Below, piece by piece: positions 45,218 through 54,853 of a stretch of DNA of 64,000 bases. Below the pieces are notes generated by a model. It saw nothing but the letters and a program-made list of their open reading frames with translations, did no database searches and was not told the origin of the DNA. The position numbers and the translations under genes were made by a program. The DNA is from Thermorudis peleae (GTDB lineage: Bacteria; Chloroflexota; Chloroflexia; Thermomicrobiales; Thermomicrobiaceae). The stretch covers positions 1,302,001 to 1,366,000 of the forward strand of contig NZ_JQMP01000003.1 in NCBI RefSeq assembly GCF_000744775.1, written 5' to 3'. Numbering within the stretch: the first letter of the stretch is position 1; every line of letters starts with the position of its first letter.

Positions 45218-45659
45218 ATCCGTCATTTGCACCCCATAGTATAGCAGAATCGCCGTCATCGTGCACGTCCCTGCCCCCTGCTCCGCCATGTGACGCCTCG
45301 CTACTCCCCGTGAATAGCGGGGGCGTCCTGCGAGTGCCCCAGTGACGCAGTTCCCGTTCCCATTGCTGCTCGCTCGATCGTCTGGAGCTGTGGCTGGCTC
45401 AGCTCTTGCCTGCCCTGCTCTGGCTCGTCGCTGTGCCGGCGTTCCCGTTTCCGGCCAGCTATGCCACGCTGCGGGATTGTTCCGGTATATCGTGGCCGTG
45501 TATCCTTGCCGTACATGAGGCGGAGCTCTCCCAGCCGGGCGCCTTTACCGAGTCTGCACACGGCACGGGCCGTCCTCAAGGAGGAGGGCTCTGCACCCCG
45601 CGTGTATTCCCCTTTCTGTGCTTGCCTGCCGGAACGGAACGATCAGTGTGAGAGTCGAC
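45218..45659. other. 440-base intergenic region
   Basis: Holds the likely tRNA promoter at its left end (TATACT on the minus strand at 45238-45243). The rest shows open frames but none with a family match or convincing composition. Confidence 0.5.
45238..45243 (-). promoter_or_regulatory. -10 box of the tRNA-Pro/tRNA-Gly unit
   Basis: TATACT on the minus strand, 21 bases before the tRNA-Pro 5' end. The -35 region is not a good match, so only the -10 is called. Confidence 0.4.
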
Positions 45660-46151
45660 ATGACGCATGCGAATCGCCTCGTTGTGCTGACAGGGCTGGC
45701 GCTCCTTGTGCTCGCGGCCGCCACGATCGTCGTCGTGCTGCTTGCTGAGCGACAGCCTCCGCCTCCGTTTCCCTCAGATTCACCCGAGGCAACCGTGCTG
45801 GCCTACCTGGAAGCGCTCCGCTCGGCCGAGCGCGAGCGCGTGCTCGCTCTGCTGTCGACGGATGCGCGAAGCGAGCTTGAACGCCGCGAGCGCGATCCGT
45901 TTTTTCGGGTTGAGGACATGCTGCACATGGCTCGTCAGTCTCTCCGCGAATCCCGGATTCGCCTTGGTTCAGTCGAGCGCCGTGCTGATCATGCTACGGT
46001 GACGCTCCTCATTGAGCGGAGTTCACCACAGGTCGACATCGGTTTTCCGTTCCCGAACGTGAGCGGCGGGCCGGTAAGCTCTACCCGTACCCTCAGGCTC
46101 GTTCGTGAAGATGATGCCTGGAAGATCGATGAACTGGCGTTCTTCTTCTGA
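45660..46151 (+). CDS. Membrane-anchored small protein (DUF4878-like)
   Basis: A 163-residue protein with one N-terminal membrane helix (NRLVVLTGLALLVLAAATIVVVLLAE) and an outer alpha+beta domain. SPEATVLAYLEALRSAERERVLALLSTDARSELE, then a strand-rich end (ATVTLLIERSS, TLRLVREDDAWKIDELAFFF), resembles the NTF2-like/DUF4878 group. The family assignment is tentative. The gene is 15 bases upstream of the DUF5671-repeat gene and probably co-transcribed. Confidence 0.75.
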   Translation: MTHANRLVVLTGLALLVLAAATIVVVLLAERQPPPPFPSDSPEATVLAYLEALRSAERERVLALLSTDARSELERRERDPFFRVEDMLHMARQSLRESRIRLGSVERRADHATVTLLIERSSPQVDIGFPFPNVSGGPVSSTRTLRLVREDDAWKIDELAFFF

Positions 46152-46166
46152 GCGGCGGGAGGAAAC

Positions 46167-47792
46167 ATGGGACATGTCCGTCGCCTCTACCTCTCTGTCG
46201 TTGCTGGCGTGAGCCTGGCTGTCTGGGCGACTGGTGCTGTCCTGCTCCTGCGGCAACTCGTGCTCGCGGTGTGGGATGCTGCGACAGGCGTCGTGCTCTT
46301 CGCTGGCGGCACCGTTTGGCGCCAACAGCTTGGCGTCAGCCTTGCCCTGGTGCTCGTCGGCCTGCCGGTGTGGGCACTGCACTGGAGCTGGATCGAACGC
46401 ATCAGCGCGCGTGAGCCTGCAGAGCGGCGGTCAGTTGTCCGAGCCTTGTACCAGGCCGTTGTGTTAGCCGTGACCTTCTCAACCTGGATCCGGAGTGCCG
46501 TCGCCGTGCTCGCTGCGCTCCTGCGTGCCATGCTCGGTGCGGAGGGTGTCAGTGACGTTGCGCCGCTTGTGCAGGACGGCGTGCCGGCACTCCTCGTCAG
46601 CGGTGGCGTGTGGTGGTTCCATCGCCGGTGGCTCCGCATCGACTGCCAGTTAGCCGAGCGGCGGGGGGCTGCAGCGTGGATCCCGCAACTCTACTGGTAT
46701 AGCGCAACGGGCACTGGGCTGACCTTGCTGGTGGTCGGCGTCGCGTTGCTCCTGCGTGCCGCGCTCGATGCCGTTCTCCCGGCGACCGTGCTCGTCGGGT
46801 CGTTGCACACCGCTGTGTCACGCGCGCTTGCGCTTTCCGTCAGTGGGCTCGTGGCGTGGGGGCTGCACTGGCCGGCAGTGCTCCAGGGCACACTCGACGC
46901 AGCGCCAGCTGACCAACGGCGTTCGGCCATCCACTGGGGCTATCTCACCGTCGTCGTCTTTGCCAGCCTCGCAACGCTGCTTGCCGCGCTCACGGTTGTG
47001 CTCCAGGTCGCGTTGGGCTGGATCGTGGGTGTTTCGGATGGCGACACCGTTGCTCGGACTCGGCAGATACTGCAGCCGCTTACCTGGCTGCTACCGGCCT
47101 TGCTGGTCTGGTGGTACCACCGTGCAGTGCTGCGCCATGAGGCGGCGGTGAACGCCACTCTTCAGCCGGCCGGCACAGACTGGTTCACGAATGCCGGTCG
47201 CGTGCTGCGCTACGGGTCGGCGTTTGTTGCCTTGCTCTTTGCTGGACTCGGGCTCAGCCGCATGGTGAGTCTGCTGGTCGATGCACTCTTCGCGCTGCTT
47301 GTCAGCCAGCCGGTTGGGAGTTGGCGACGTGATTTGGCTTTCGGTCTGGCAGTGGCGGGCTCCGGCAGCGGCGCCTGGCTCGTCTTCTGGCGCGCGATCC
47401 TTGCAAGCTGGGCCCGCGATCCATCCGGAGAGCGGAGTAGCCTGAGTCGCCGGGCCTATCTCTACGCGACGCTCGGCGTGAGTGTCCTTGCGCTGCTCGG
47501 GTCAGCTGCGTCGGTGCTTGCGCGCCTGCTGAGCTGGCTGCTCGGCGCTGAGAGCGCAGCGGTTGCCCTGACGAGCAGCGCGCCGGCCTTGGGAATCATG
47601 CTTGTTGCCCTCATGGTGCTTGCCTACCATGGCCAGGTCTTACGACGCGATCTGCGCGAGGCTGGGGCCGCGCCAGCGGCTGGCGCGACGGTGCGCCTTG
47701 TGCTCCGTCTGCCGCCTGGCAGCGATCCTGAGGGCGTTGTGCAGGAGCTTGCAGCACATCTTCCACCGGGGGCACAGCTTGAACGCAGGTAG
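46167..47792 (+). CDS. Membrane protein of six tandem DUF5671-like repeats
   Basis: A 541-residue protein made of six ~85-residue repeats, each with two membrane helices: starts near VRRLYLSVVAGVSL, RALYQAVVLAVTF, PQLYWYSATGTGL, HWGYLTVVVFASL, GRVLRYGSAFVAL and RRAYLYATLGVSV. Several end in WxLHWxW- or WWxHRRWL-type text. This gives 12 helices with no transport motif. A ~50-residue cytoplasmic tail closes it. The unit resembles DUF5671, normally found as one or two copies. Function unknown. Confidence 0.82.
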   Translation: MGHVRRLYLSVVAGVSLAVWATGAVLLLRQLVLAVWDAATGVVLFAGGTVWRQQLGVSLALVLVGLPVWALHWSWIERISAREPAERRSVVRALYQAVVLAVTFSTWIRSAVAVLAALLRAMLGAEGVSDVAPLVQDGVPALLVSGGVWWFHRRWLRIDCQLAERRGAAAWIPQLYWYSATGTGLTLLVVGVALLLRAALDAVLPATVLVGSLHTAVSRALALSVSGLVAWGLHWPAVLQGTLDAAPADQRRSAIHWGYLTVVVFASLATLLAALTVVLQVALGWIVGVSDGDTVARTRQILQPLTWLLPALLVWWYHRAVLRHEAAVNATLQPAGTDWFTNAGRVLRYGSAFVALLFAGLGLSRMVSLLVDALFALLVSQPVGSWRRDLAFGLAVAGSGSGAWLVFWRAILASWARDPSGERSSLSRRAYLYATLGVSVLALLGSAASVLARLLSWLLGAESAAVALTSSAPALGIMLVALMVLAYHGQVLRRDLREAGAAPAAGATVRLVLRLPPGSDPEGVVQELAAHLPPGAQLERR

Positions 47793-47944
47793 GCTCGCCT
47801 AACAGTGGACGACGCTGAGTAGCGTGATAGCCATGATGCAACTGACCGACGAGACCGGCTTGGCGCCCTGCTGGGTCAGCCTCAGCGTGCAGGCGGTTCC
47901 GCGCGCCGGCGAGCTCCGGTTCGGTGCGACGCACTCGCTGTCGT

Positions 47945-49171
47945 TTAGGTGGTCGCTGCTTCGCGTGGCACGAGTCGGGCAAAGCGCCGCTTGCCGACCT
48001 GGAGGACGACTGGCCGGGTGAGTTGGACGATGTGTTCGGGATCGTCGACGCGTTGCCCGTCCAGCCGCACACCACCCTGCTGGATCAGCCGCCGCGCCTC
48101 GTTGTTGCTGCCTGCCATGCCAGCCTGCACTAGCAGCGTCACCAGCCGTTGCTCGGGGTCGACCAGCACGTCTGGCAGCGTCTCGGGAAGCTCATGACGG
48201 CGGAAGAGGCGGTCGAAGTGCTCCCGGGCTTGCTCGGCCGCTTCCGGACTATGCAGGTCACGGACGACAGTCAGTGCCAGCTGCTCTTTGACGTCACGCG
48301 GGTTGATTTCCCCGCGTTCCATGCCTGCTAGCCAGGCGTCAATACGCTCCTCAGGAATGTCAGTCAGCAGCCGCAGGTAGTCGCCGATGAGGTGGTCAGG
48401 GATCGACATCAGTTTACCGAACATCTCCTCAGGCGGCTCGGTCACGCCGATGTAGTTGCCATAACTCTTGCTCATCTTCAGCGTGCCATCGGTGCCGACG
48501 AGCAGGGGGACTGTCAGGATGTCCTGTGGCTCTTGGCCGTATTCGCGCTGGATGTCGCGGCCGACAAGCAGGTTGAAGGTCTGGTCTGTGCCACCGATTT
48601 CCACATCGGCCTGGATTGCTACCGAGTCGTATGCCTGCAGCAGCGGGTAGAGCAGTTCGGTGATGGCGATCGGCGAGCCTTCAGCGTAGCGGCGCGCAAA
48701 ATCGTCGCGGTCGAGCATCTTGGCTACCGTGTATTTCGCCGTCAGGTGGATGACGTCGGCGAGCGTGAACCGGTCGAACCAGCGACTCTGCCAGGTAATC
48801 TCTGTTCGGCTCACGTCGACAACTTTGAAGAATTGATCAAGGTAGGTCTGGGCGTTAGCGCGCACTTCCTCTTCGCTCAGCATCGTGCGCTGTGACGAAC
48901 GACCGGATGGGTCACCGATCCGCGCTGTCCAATCGCCGACAATCACCACAACGTGATGGCCAAGCTCCTGGAACTCGCGGAGCTTGCGGAAGCACACATA
49001 ATGCCCGAGGTGGATATCCGGTCGGCTTGGATCGACGCCGTACTTGACGCGGATTGGCCGATCGCCAAGCAGTTTGCGGCGCAGGCTGTCACGTGCAATG
49101 ACATCGACAACGCCGCGCGTGAGCAAGCGATCGACCGCGGCTTCACGGTTGTGGCGTGGCATCGTGTTCAT
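47945..49171 (-). CDS. tyrS: Tyrosyl-tRNA synthetase
   Basis: A 408-residue class I aminoacyl-tRNA synthetase. The HIGH-type motif is PDIHLGH, KMSKS is LKMSKSYGNYIG, and the C-terminal ~70 residues form an S4 RNA-binding domain. Sequence style (VKYGVDPSRPDIHLGHYVCFRKLREFQELGH) is that of the shorter TyrZ-like subgroup. The start ATG 49171 overlaps the ribF stop (ATGA), which fixes the start and couples translation. Confidence 0.96.
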   Translation of the reverse strand: MNTMPRHNREAAVDRLLTRGVVDVIARDSLRRKLLGDRPIRVKYGVDPSRPDIHLGHYVCFRKLREFQELGHHVVVIVGDWTARIGDPSGRSSQRTMLSEEEVRANAQTYLDQFFKVVDVSRTEITWQSRWFDRFTLADVIHLTAKYTVAKMLDRDDFARRYAEGSPIAITELLYPLLQAYDSVAIQADVEIGGTDQTFNLLVGRDIQREYGQEPQDILTVPLLVGTDGTLKMSKSYGNYIGVTEPPEEMFGKLMSIPDHLIGDYLRLLTDIPEERIDAWLAGMERGEINPRDVKEQLALTVVRDLHSPEAAEQAREHFDRLFRRHELPETLPDVLVDPEQRLVTLLVQAGMAGSNNEARRLIQQGGVRLDGQRVDDPEHIVQLTRPVVLQVGKRRFARLVPREAATT

Positions 49172-50166
49172 GGGCGATGCTTCACCCCTTTCGGCTGGTT
49201 CAGCAGCGTCCACGTCAATGGTGGCGGCCAATCGGCAGGCAGTGCGGCGAGCGCAGCCCGGCCAGCTTGCTCGTCCCGCTGCATCTGCTCAATGAGTGCA
49301 TCGACGCTCTCAAAAGCCTGGTCGCCACGGAGTCGCTCGACGAAGAGCACGTGCACGGTCTTCCCATAGAGCACGATATCGCGGTCGAGGAGGTAGACCT
49401 CGATGGTGCGCATTTCTTCGTGGAACGTCGGTCGCACGCCGATGTAGACCAAGGCGTCGAGCAATGTTGGATCGGTATCAATGGCGACGCGTGCGGCATA
49501 GATCCCGTCAGCCGGTACGGCCAGGCGTGCTGGGAGCGCGAGGTTGGCTGTTGGAAAGCCGAGGAGCCGCCCACGCCGTCGCCCTTCAACGACGGTGCCT
49601 GAGAGCACGTACGGCCGGCCGAGCAAGGCCGCGGCTGTTGCCACGTCGCCGGCCGCGATGGCCTGGCGGATTGCCGTGCTGCTCAGTGGCGTATGGTCGG
49701 TGGTGATGCGCGAGACAATGGTGACGCGAAAGCCATAGCGTTCACTCAGCTGTTGCAACAATGCTGGCGTACCACGGCGATTGTGTCCAAAATGGAAATC
49801 GTCGCCCACGACGAATCCAGCCAGCCCAAGCGCGCAGAGGTGGTCGACGAACGCTTCTGGCTCCTGTTGGGCGAATTCACGGGTGAATGGCTCGACGACG
49901 ACGAGATCGACGCCGCAGCTGAGAATCACGTTGACCCGTTGCTCCGTCGTGCAGAGGCGGGGCGGTGCTGCCTCAGGGCGAAGCACCTCGCCGGGGAGCG
50001 GGTCAAACGTCAAGGCGACGCTTGCGGCCTGCGCTTCTCGCGCCGCAGTCACCAGGCGTTCCAGCAAGTACTGGTGACCGCGGTGCACGCCATCGAAGTT
50101 GCCGATCGTCAGGACAAAGCGCCGACCATTCAGGGCGCTCAGCTCGCTGAGGACTTGCTCCGTCAT
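49168..50166 (-). CDS. ribF: Bifunctional riboflavin kinase / FAD synthetase
   Basis: A 332-residue enzyme that makes FMN and FAD. The N-terminal nucleotidyltransferase has TIGNFDGVHRGHQYLLERL and VVGDDFHFGHNRRG. The C-terminal riboflavin kinase has GRPYVLSGTVVEGRRRGRLLGFPTANL and NIGVRPTF-like IGVRPTFHEEMRTIEVYLLD. It lies between truB and tyrS, as in many bacteria where ribF follows truB. Confidence 0.96.
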   Translation of the reverse strand: MTEQVLSELSALNGRRFVLTIGNFDGVHRGHQYLLERLVTAAREAQAASVALTFDPLPGEVLRPEAAPPRLCTTEQRVNVILSCGVDLVVVEPFTREFAQQEPEAFVDHLCALGLAGFVVGDDFHFGHNRRGTPALLQQLSERYGFRVTIVSRITTDHTPLSSTAIRQAIAAGDVATAAALLGRPYVLSGTVVEGRRRGRLLGFPTANLALPARLAVPADGIYAARVAIDTDPTLLDALVYIGVRPTFHEEMRTIEVYLLDRDIVLYGKTVHVLFVERLRGDQAFESVDALIEQMQRDEQAGRAALAALPADWPPPLTWTLLNQPKGVKHRP

Positions 50167-50187
50167 GCGCCTGTTGCTCCGCTCGTT

Positions 50188-51078
50188 TCACTGTCCCGTT
50201 ACAAGAACGGGGCGCCACCGTCCCGTGCTCGCTGGTCGGGCCAGGCCGGCCCAGTAACCATCGTGGGTATAGACCCGGGCAAGCAGATCGGGCACAGCGG
50301 GTGCCGAAAGCCGCACCGGCGACCCATGATACCATGCTGCCTCGTCCTGCTCCGACAGGATGAGCGCCGGGCCAGCGCTGAGGGCATCTTCTGGTGGCAG
50401 CGCAAAGAGGCTCCAGGTCTCCGGCGATAACCCAGCCTCGAGTTCATCGATCGTCCACGCTTGCGCCAGCGTAAACCGGCCGACGCGGGTACGAACGAGA
50501 CCGTGGAGGTATCCCCCCGTCCCAAGCGCTGCGCCAATGTCGCGCGCCAGTGAGCGCACATATGTGCCTTTGCTGCAGTCGACGACAACCACCAGGTCGG
50601 GGTAGTGATAGAAAAGCAACGACAGTCTGCTGATCGTTACCCGGCGCGGTGGTGCAGACACGTCCTGTCCTGCGCGGGCTCGCCGATAGAGCGGCGTGCC
50701 GTCGACTTTGATGGCCGAAAACCGCGGCGGAACCTGCACAATCTCTCCCTGGAACCGCTGCAGCGTCGCCTCGACGTCAGCTTGGCTCGGAGGCGTTGCC
50801 TCCGTGATCGCGGTGATCTCGCCCTCGAGATCGTCCGTCGTCGTTTCGACGCCCAGCACAACGTGCGCGACATATTGCTTGTCGGCTTCTTGCAGGTACG
50901 GCAAGAGCCGCGTTGCACTGCCGACCGCAACGACTAAGACGCCTTCGGCCGCTGGGTCGAGCGTCCCGGCATGCCCGACCTGGCGCGTCTTCACCCGGCG
51001 CCGGAGCCAGGCCACGGCGTCGTGTGATGTCCAGCCGCGCGGCTTATCAAGGATCAGCAGGCCGCTCAGCGATGGCAT
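50188..51078 (-). CDS. truB: tRNA pseudouridine-55 synthase TruB
   Basis: A 296-residue enzyme with GLLILDKPRGWTSHDAVAWLR and the catalytic aspartate in VGHAGTLDPAAEGVLVVAVG. SKGTYVRSLARDIGAALG follows. ATG 51078 is preferred; a long upstream extension is chance. It overlaps nrnA by 32 bases. Same operon as nusA-infB-rbfA. Confidence 0.96.
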   Translation of the reverse strand: MPSLSGLLILDKPRGWTSHDAVAWLRRRVKTRQVGHAGTLDPAAEGVLVVAVGSATRLLPYLQEADKQYVAHVVLGVETTTDDLEGEITAITEATPPSQADVEATLQRFQGEIVQVPPRFSAIKVDGTPLYRRARAGQDVSAPPRRVTISRLSLLFYHYPDLVVVVDCSKGTYVRSLARDIGAALGTGGYLHGLVRTRVGRFTLAQAWTIDELEAGLSPETWSLFALPPEDALSAGPALILSEQDEAAWYHGSPVRLSAPAVPDLLARVYTHDGYWAGLARPASTGRWRPVLVTGQ

Positions 51079-52108
51079 AGGGACTTCCCGTGCGCTGCAA
51101 CTGATCAGCAACGGCCATGGCGACTGCCTCGAGGAACGCGTCACGCGACGCTGGCCCAGGGGGAAGGCGGCATCCAGCGGCTCGGCTGTGTCCACCTCCG
51201 CCGAATTGGGCGGCGATGGCTGCGACATCGATCTGCTCGCTCGCCGAGCGGATGCTTACGCGCCAGTTCTCAGGTTGCTGGTAGAACATCACGGCGACGA
51301 GCGTCTGATCGACGCCGAGCAAGAAATTGACGATGCCCTCTCCCTCGGCCGGCGTCGCACCGCTCTCGGCCAGCATCTCCGGCGTAATTTCTGTCCAGAT
51401 AATCGGCGGCCGTAGCTGTGCCCGGCTCAAGGCCAAGCCCCACAGCCGAACTGTTGAGTAGGGCTTGCTGCGGAATAACGCGGCAACGACGCGCTCCAGG
51501 TCCGCGCCGCGTTCAAGCAACGTTGCCACGAGCCGGAGCGTCTGTGGCCGCGTGCTGGATGTTTGCAAGCTGAGCGTGTCGCCGTAGATGCCGCTGAGCA
51601 AGCACGTTGCCAGTGGTGGTGTGATCGGCTCCTCAAGGAGGATGAGCCACTCCGCGAGGACTTCGGTCGTCGCCGCAGCCTCTGGATCGACCAGGTTCAC
51701 GAGTCCAAACCGTGTGTTGGTGACGTGGTGGTCGATGTTGATGAGCGGAACGCGACCATCGAACCATTGCGGAGCAGCGCGATAGAGCGGGCCAAGGCGT
51801 GACGGATCGGCGCAATCAACGAGGGCGATGCAGTCAGCGGGTGGTGTGCTGTCTTCTGTCGGCGAAAGCACGGCAAGTTCGCTACTGTCGGGGAGGAAGG
51901 CAAGCGCTGGCGGCAAGCGCCCATCGCCAATGGTTGGTATCGTCTGCACCCCGTGCTGACGCAGCACCAGGTGTAGCGCCAGCGTCGAGGCGACAGCGTC
52001 TGCGTCGGGGTTCGCGTGGGTAGCAATGAGCACACCCGCGCTGTGCGCCAGCAGCTGCCATGCACGCTGCGCGTTTTCGCGTGAGAATGGCGCGATCAGA
52101 TCAGGCAT
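51047..52108 (-). CDS. nrnA: DHH-family phosphoesterase NrnA-like (nanoRNase/pAp phosphatase)
   Basis: A 353-residue DHH/DHHA1 protein. THANPDADAVASTLAL and the DHH motif in NIDHHVTNTRFG are followed by CLLSGIYGDTLSLQTSSTRP. DHHA1 ends in FGGGGHSRAAGCRLP. NrnA degrades short oligonucleotides and pAp. ATG 52108 overlaps the rbfA stop by 8 bases. Confidence 0.92.
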   Translation of the reverse strand: MPDLIAPFSRENAQRAWQLLAHSAGVLIATHANPDADAVASTLALHLVLRQHGVQTIPTIGDGRLPPALAFLPDSSELAVLSPTEDSTPPADCIALVDCADPSRLGPLYRAAPQWFDGRVPLINIDHHVTNTRFGLVNLVDPEAAATTEVLAEWLILLEEPITPPLATCLLSGIYGDTLSLQTSSTRPQTLRLVATLLERGADLERVVAALFRSKPYSTVRLWGLALSRAQLRPPIIWTEITPEMLAESGATPAEGEGIVNFLLGVDQTLVAVMFYQQPENWRVSIRSASEQIDVAAIAAQFGGGGHSRAAGCRLPPGPASRDAFLEAVAMAVADQLQRTGSPYAIAERPADP

Positions 52109-52499
52109 TGCCGTGCTCGTCCTCTGCGTTCGGTGTTGTCGCCTCCTCCGGGTGTAGCTGGCCATGCAGCGCGTTCAACGCGCGGGCGACCTGCTCGGCA
52201 TACTCCATTGAACGATCGAGCCGGAAGCGCAGCTCTGGGATGTGACGAGTGTGCATGCGCGGCTTGAGCAGCCGCCGGATGAAGCCGCTCGCGCCGTTGA
52301 GCGCCGTAATCGCCGCCTCTTGTTCTTCAGGACTGCCAAAGACTGAGGTGAAGACTTTGGCATATCGCAGGTCAGGGCTGACCTCGACTCGGGTAATGCT
52401 GATGAACCCGAGTCGAGGATCCCGCATCTCGCGCCGGATAATCTCACTAATTTCATCGCGTAAGAATTCGGCAATGCGCTGTTGTCGATAGGCGCTCAT
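52101..52499 (-). CDS. rbfA: Ribosome-binding factor A
   Basis: A 132-residue KH-fold factor for 30S maturation. RIAEFLRDEISEIIRREMRDPRLGFISITRVEVSPDLRYAKVFTSVFG, then RRLLKPRMHTRHIPELRFRLDRSMEYAEQV are typical. It follows infB by about 60 bases and overlaps nrnA. Confidence 0.96.
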   Translation of the reverse strand: MSAYRQQRIAEFLRDEISEIIRREMRDPRLGFISITRVEVSPDLRYAKVFTSVFGSPEEQEAAITALNGASGFIRRLLKPRMHTRHIPELRFRLDRSMEYAEQVARALNALHGQLHPEEATTPNAEDEHGNA

Positions 52500-52560
52500 C
52501 GCTTCGCCTCCTTACGACATCCGGTGTACCAGCTGGACACTGGTGCACCCAGCGGATGAG

Positions 52561-54450
52561 CTAGCGCTGCCCTTCGCGCTTGGCCGCTCCATCGCTCGAG
52601 CGCCGCACTTCTTCAACATGATAGAACTCGATCTGATCGCCAACCTGAACCTCATTAAACCCGTCAATCACCATCCCGCATTCGTAGCCAGCAGCGACTT
52701 CACGCACGTCGTCCTTGAACCGCCGCAGCGAGGCGATCGTGCCTTCGTGGATGACAACGCCGTTGCGTAAGACGCGAACGCGTGAAGAGCGGAGCGCTTT
52801 GCCACTGACGACATAGAGCCCAGCGACGACTGTGCGGTTGGGGAGCCGGAACGTCTCGCGCACTTCAGCGTAGCCATCGGTCACTTCTTGCTGCTCTGGA
52901 GCAAGCAGACCAGTCAGCGCCGCTTTGACATCATCGAGCAAGTGATAGATGACGTTGTAATACCGGATATCAACGCCGGTCTCGTCAGCGGCGCGCCGTG
53001 CGGCGACGTCCGGCCGCACGTTGAAGCCGATCACCACCGCGCCGGCCGTTGCCGCAAGCTTCACGTCGGATTCGGAGATTGCTCCAACGCCACTGTGGAG
53101 AATCGTCACGCCGACGTCCGGCACATCGTCGCTCAGCTTCGCGAGCGCGTTCTGAATCGCCTCGAGCGAGCCTTGCACGTCAGCCTTCAGCACAAGGCGC
53201 AACTCACGGGTTTCGCCCTCCTTGAGTCGCGTCGCCAGTTCATCCAGGCGAACAGCGCGCAGCGTCACGCTTTCGGCGCGGCGCTGTCGCGCGTGCTCTT
53301 CAGCGAGTTCGCGCGCGGTCTTCTCGTCCGGCACGACTTGAAGCCGGTCGCCTGCTTCGGGCAGATCGAGTAACCCCAGGATCTCGACGGGTGTCGAGGG
53401 GCCAGCGCGCCGGACGCGCCGTCCGCGGTCATCGAACATTGCACGGATGCGTCCCCACGTGCCGCCGACGACGACGATGTCGCGGAGCTGCAACGTGCCT
53501 GATTGCACGAGCACGGTCGCCACCGGCCCACGGTTGGGATCAACTTTCGCCTCGATGATTACGCCGATTGCCGGCTTATTGGGGTTTGCCTTTAGCTCCA
53601 TCAGGTCAGCGACGAGCAGGATCATCTCCAGCAGGTCTTCGATGCCGAGGCGCTGCTTTGCGGAAACCTCGACAACCGGGACATCGCCGCCAAACTCTTC
53701 CGGAATCACTCCGATTTCGGCCAGTTGCTGCTTCACCCGCATCGGGTTTGCTGTCGGCAGGTCAATCTTGTTAATCGCAACGATGATCGGCACGTTCGCA
53801 GCCTTCGCATGGCTGATCGCCTCGCGCGTCTGCGGCATCACGCCATCATCGGCTGCAACGACGAGCACGGCGATATCTGTGACCTGGGCCCCGCGTGCCC
53901 GCATCGCCGTGAAGGCCTCGTGCCCTGGCGTATCCAGGAAGGTAATTTTCCGTCCCTGCACCTCGACCTGGTACGCGCCGATGTGCTGGGTAATCCCCCC
54001 CGCTTCGCCCTCCGCCACGTTGGTATGCCGGATGGCGTCAAGCAGCTTCGTCTTCCCGTGATCGACATGCCCCATCACGGTCACGACGGGCGGGCGTGGC
54101 TGTGCTTCTGGGTCCTGTGCTTCTGCCTTGAGCTCCGCCTCGAGCGCTTCGACGCCTTGGCCGGTCTCTGGCGTGCGCTCTTCAGTCTCAATGCCGAATT
54201 CGGCGGCTACTGCAGCCGCCGTCTCGTAGTCGATCTGCTGGTTAATACCGGCCAGAACGCCGCGACGCATTAATGCTTTGATGACGTCGACAACGCTCAC
54301 GCCGATTGCCTCGGCGAATGCGCCGACCGTCATGACACTGTCGAGGACGACCGGGCCATTCAAGGTCGCGGTCGCGCTCGGCTTTGCCGCTGGCGCTGCT
54401 GCCCGGTGTTGCCTGGCATGGTTGCGGTCACGCTTGGTTTTCTGGCTCAT
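52561..54450 (-). CDS. infB: Translation initiation factor IF-2
   Basis: A 629-residue IF-2, short because the N-terminal linker is brief. The IF2_N helix bundle is at ~35-90 ([26 protein letters not shown]). G1 is GHVDHGKT (127-134), and the G domain continues through [17 protein letters not shown] and NKIDLP. C-terminal domains 3 and 4 close it. The start overlaps ylxR by 23 bases. Confidence 0.98.
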   Translation of the reverse strand: MSQKTKRDRNHARQHRAAAPAAKPSATATLNGPVVLDSVMTVGAFAEAIGVSVVDVIKALMRRGVLAGINQQIDYETAAAVAAEFGIETEERTPETGQGVEALEAELKAEAQDPEAQPRPPVVTVMGHVDHGKTKLLDAIRHTNVAEGEAGGITQHIGAYQVEVQGRKITFLDTPGHEAFTAMRARGAQVTDIAVLVVAADDGVMPQTREAISHAKAANVPIIVAINKIDLPTANPMRVKQQLAEIGVIPEEFGGDVPVVEVSAKQRLGIEDLLEMILLVADLMELKANPNKPAIGVIIEAKVDPNRGPVATVLVQSGTLQLRDIVVVGGTWGRIRAMFDDRGRRVRRAGPSTPVEILGLLDLPEAGDRLQVVPDEKTARELAEEHARQRRAESVTLRAVRLDELATRLKEGETRELRLVLKADVQGSLEAIQNALAKLSDDVPDVGVTILHSGVGAISESDVKLAATAGAVVIGFNVRPDVAARRAADETGVDIRYYNVIYHLLDDVKAALTGLLAPEQQEVTDGYAEVRETFRLPNRTVVAGLYVVSGKALRSSRVRVLRNGVVIHEGTIASLRRFKDDVREVAAGYECGMVIDGFNEVQVGDQIEFYHVEEVRRSSDGAAKREGQR

Positions 54451-54820
54451 TGGTCGCCTCCTTTAGCTCAGCGTCAGAGTACGCCGGTGAGGTTGTTGCA
54501 AGGTCAGGGGTATCGTCCCGGCGAATGTGCAGGTCTGCGTAGCGCAGCAGCTCAGCCCGGAACTCCGGCGGCACGGTCGTGCGCAACGCCCGGTCGAGGG
54601 CATCAGTCTGGGCAGCAAGCTCCCAGCAGCGAAACCGCCGGCAGAGATAGGCTCCGCGGCCATTCCGCTTGCCCGTTGGGTCGATGGCCAATGTACCCTC
54701 CGGTGTGCGCACAATGCGCACGAACGTGCGCTTGGCATCCTTGGTATGGCACACCACGCACGTGCGCAACGGAATGTGCTTCAGTCGTGGCTGCTTTCGC
54801 CGCTTCGTCGGTTCCGGCAT
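54428..54820 (-). CDS. ylxR: YlxR-family RNA-binding protein (DUF448)
   Basis: A 130-residue protein with RTCVVCHTKDAKRTFVRIVRTPEGTLAIDPTGKRNGRGAYLCRR, the DUF448 core. In other species YlxR binds RNase P RNA or regulates transcription. It lies between nusA and infB as usual. AAAGGAG precedes ATG 54820. The C-terminal ~40 residues beyond the core are unusual in length. Confidence 0.93.
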   Translation of the reverse strand: MPEPTKRRKQPRLKHIPLRTCVVCHTKDAKRTFVRIVRTPEGTLAIDPTGKRNGRGAYLCRRFRCWELAAQTDALDRALRTTVPPEFRAELLRYADLHIRRDDTPDLATTSPAYSDAELKEATNEPENQA

Positions 54821-54853
54821 CGGCTGGCGCTCCTTTCTGCCTGGCCGCATGGG

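Noticed and set aside
45301-45579. A 92-residue minus-strand frame
   Set aside because: No ribosome site or recognisable fold; composition matches intergenic filler.
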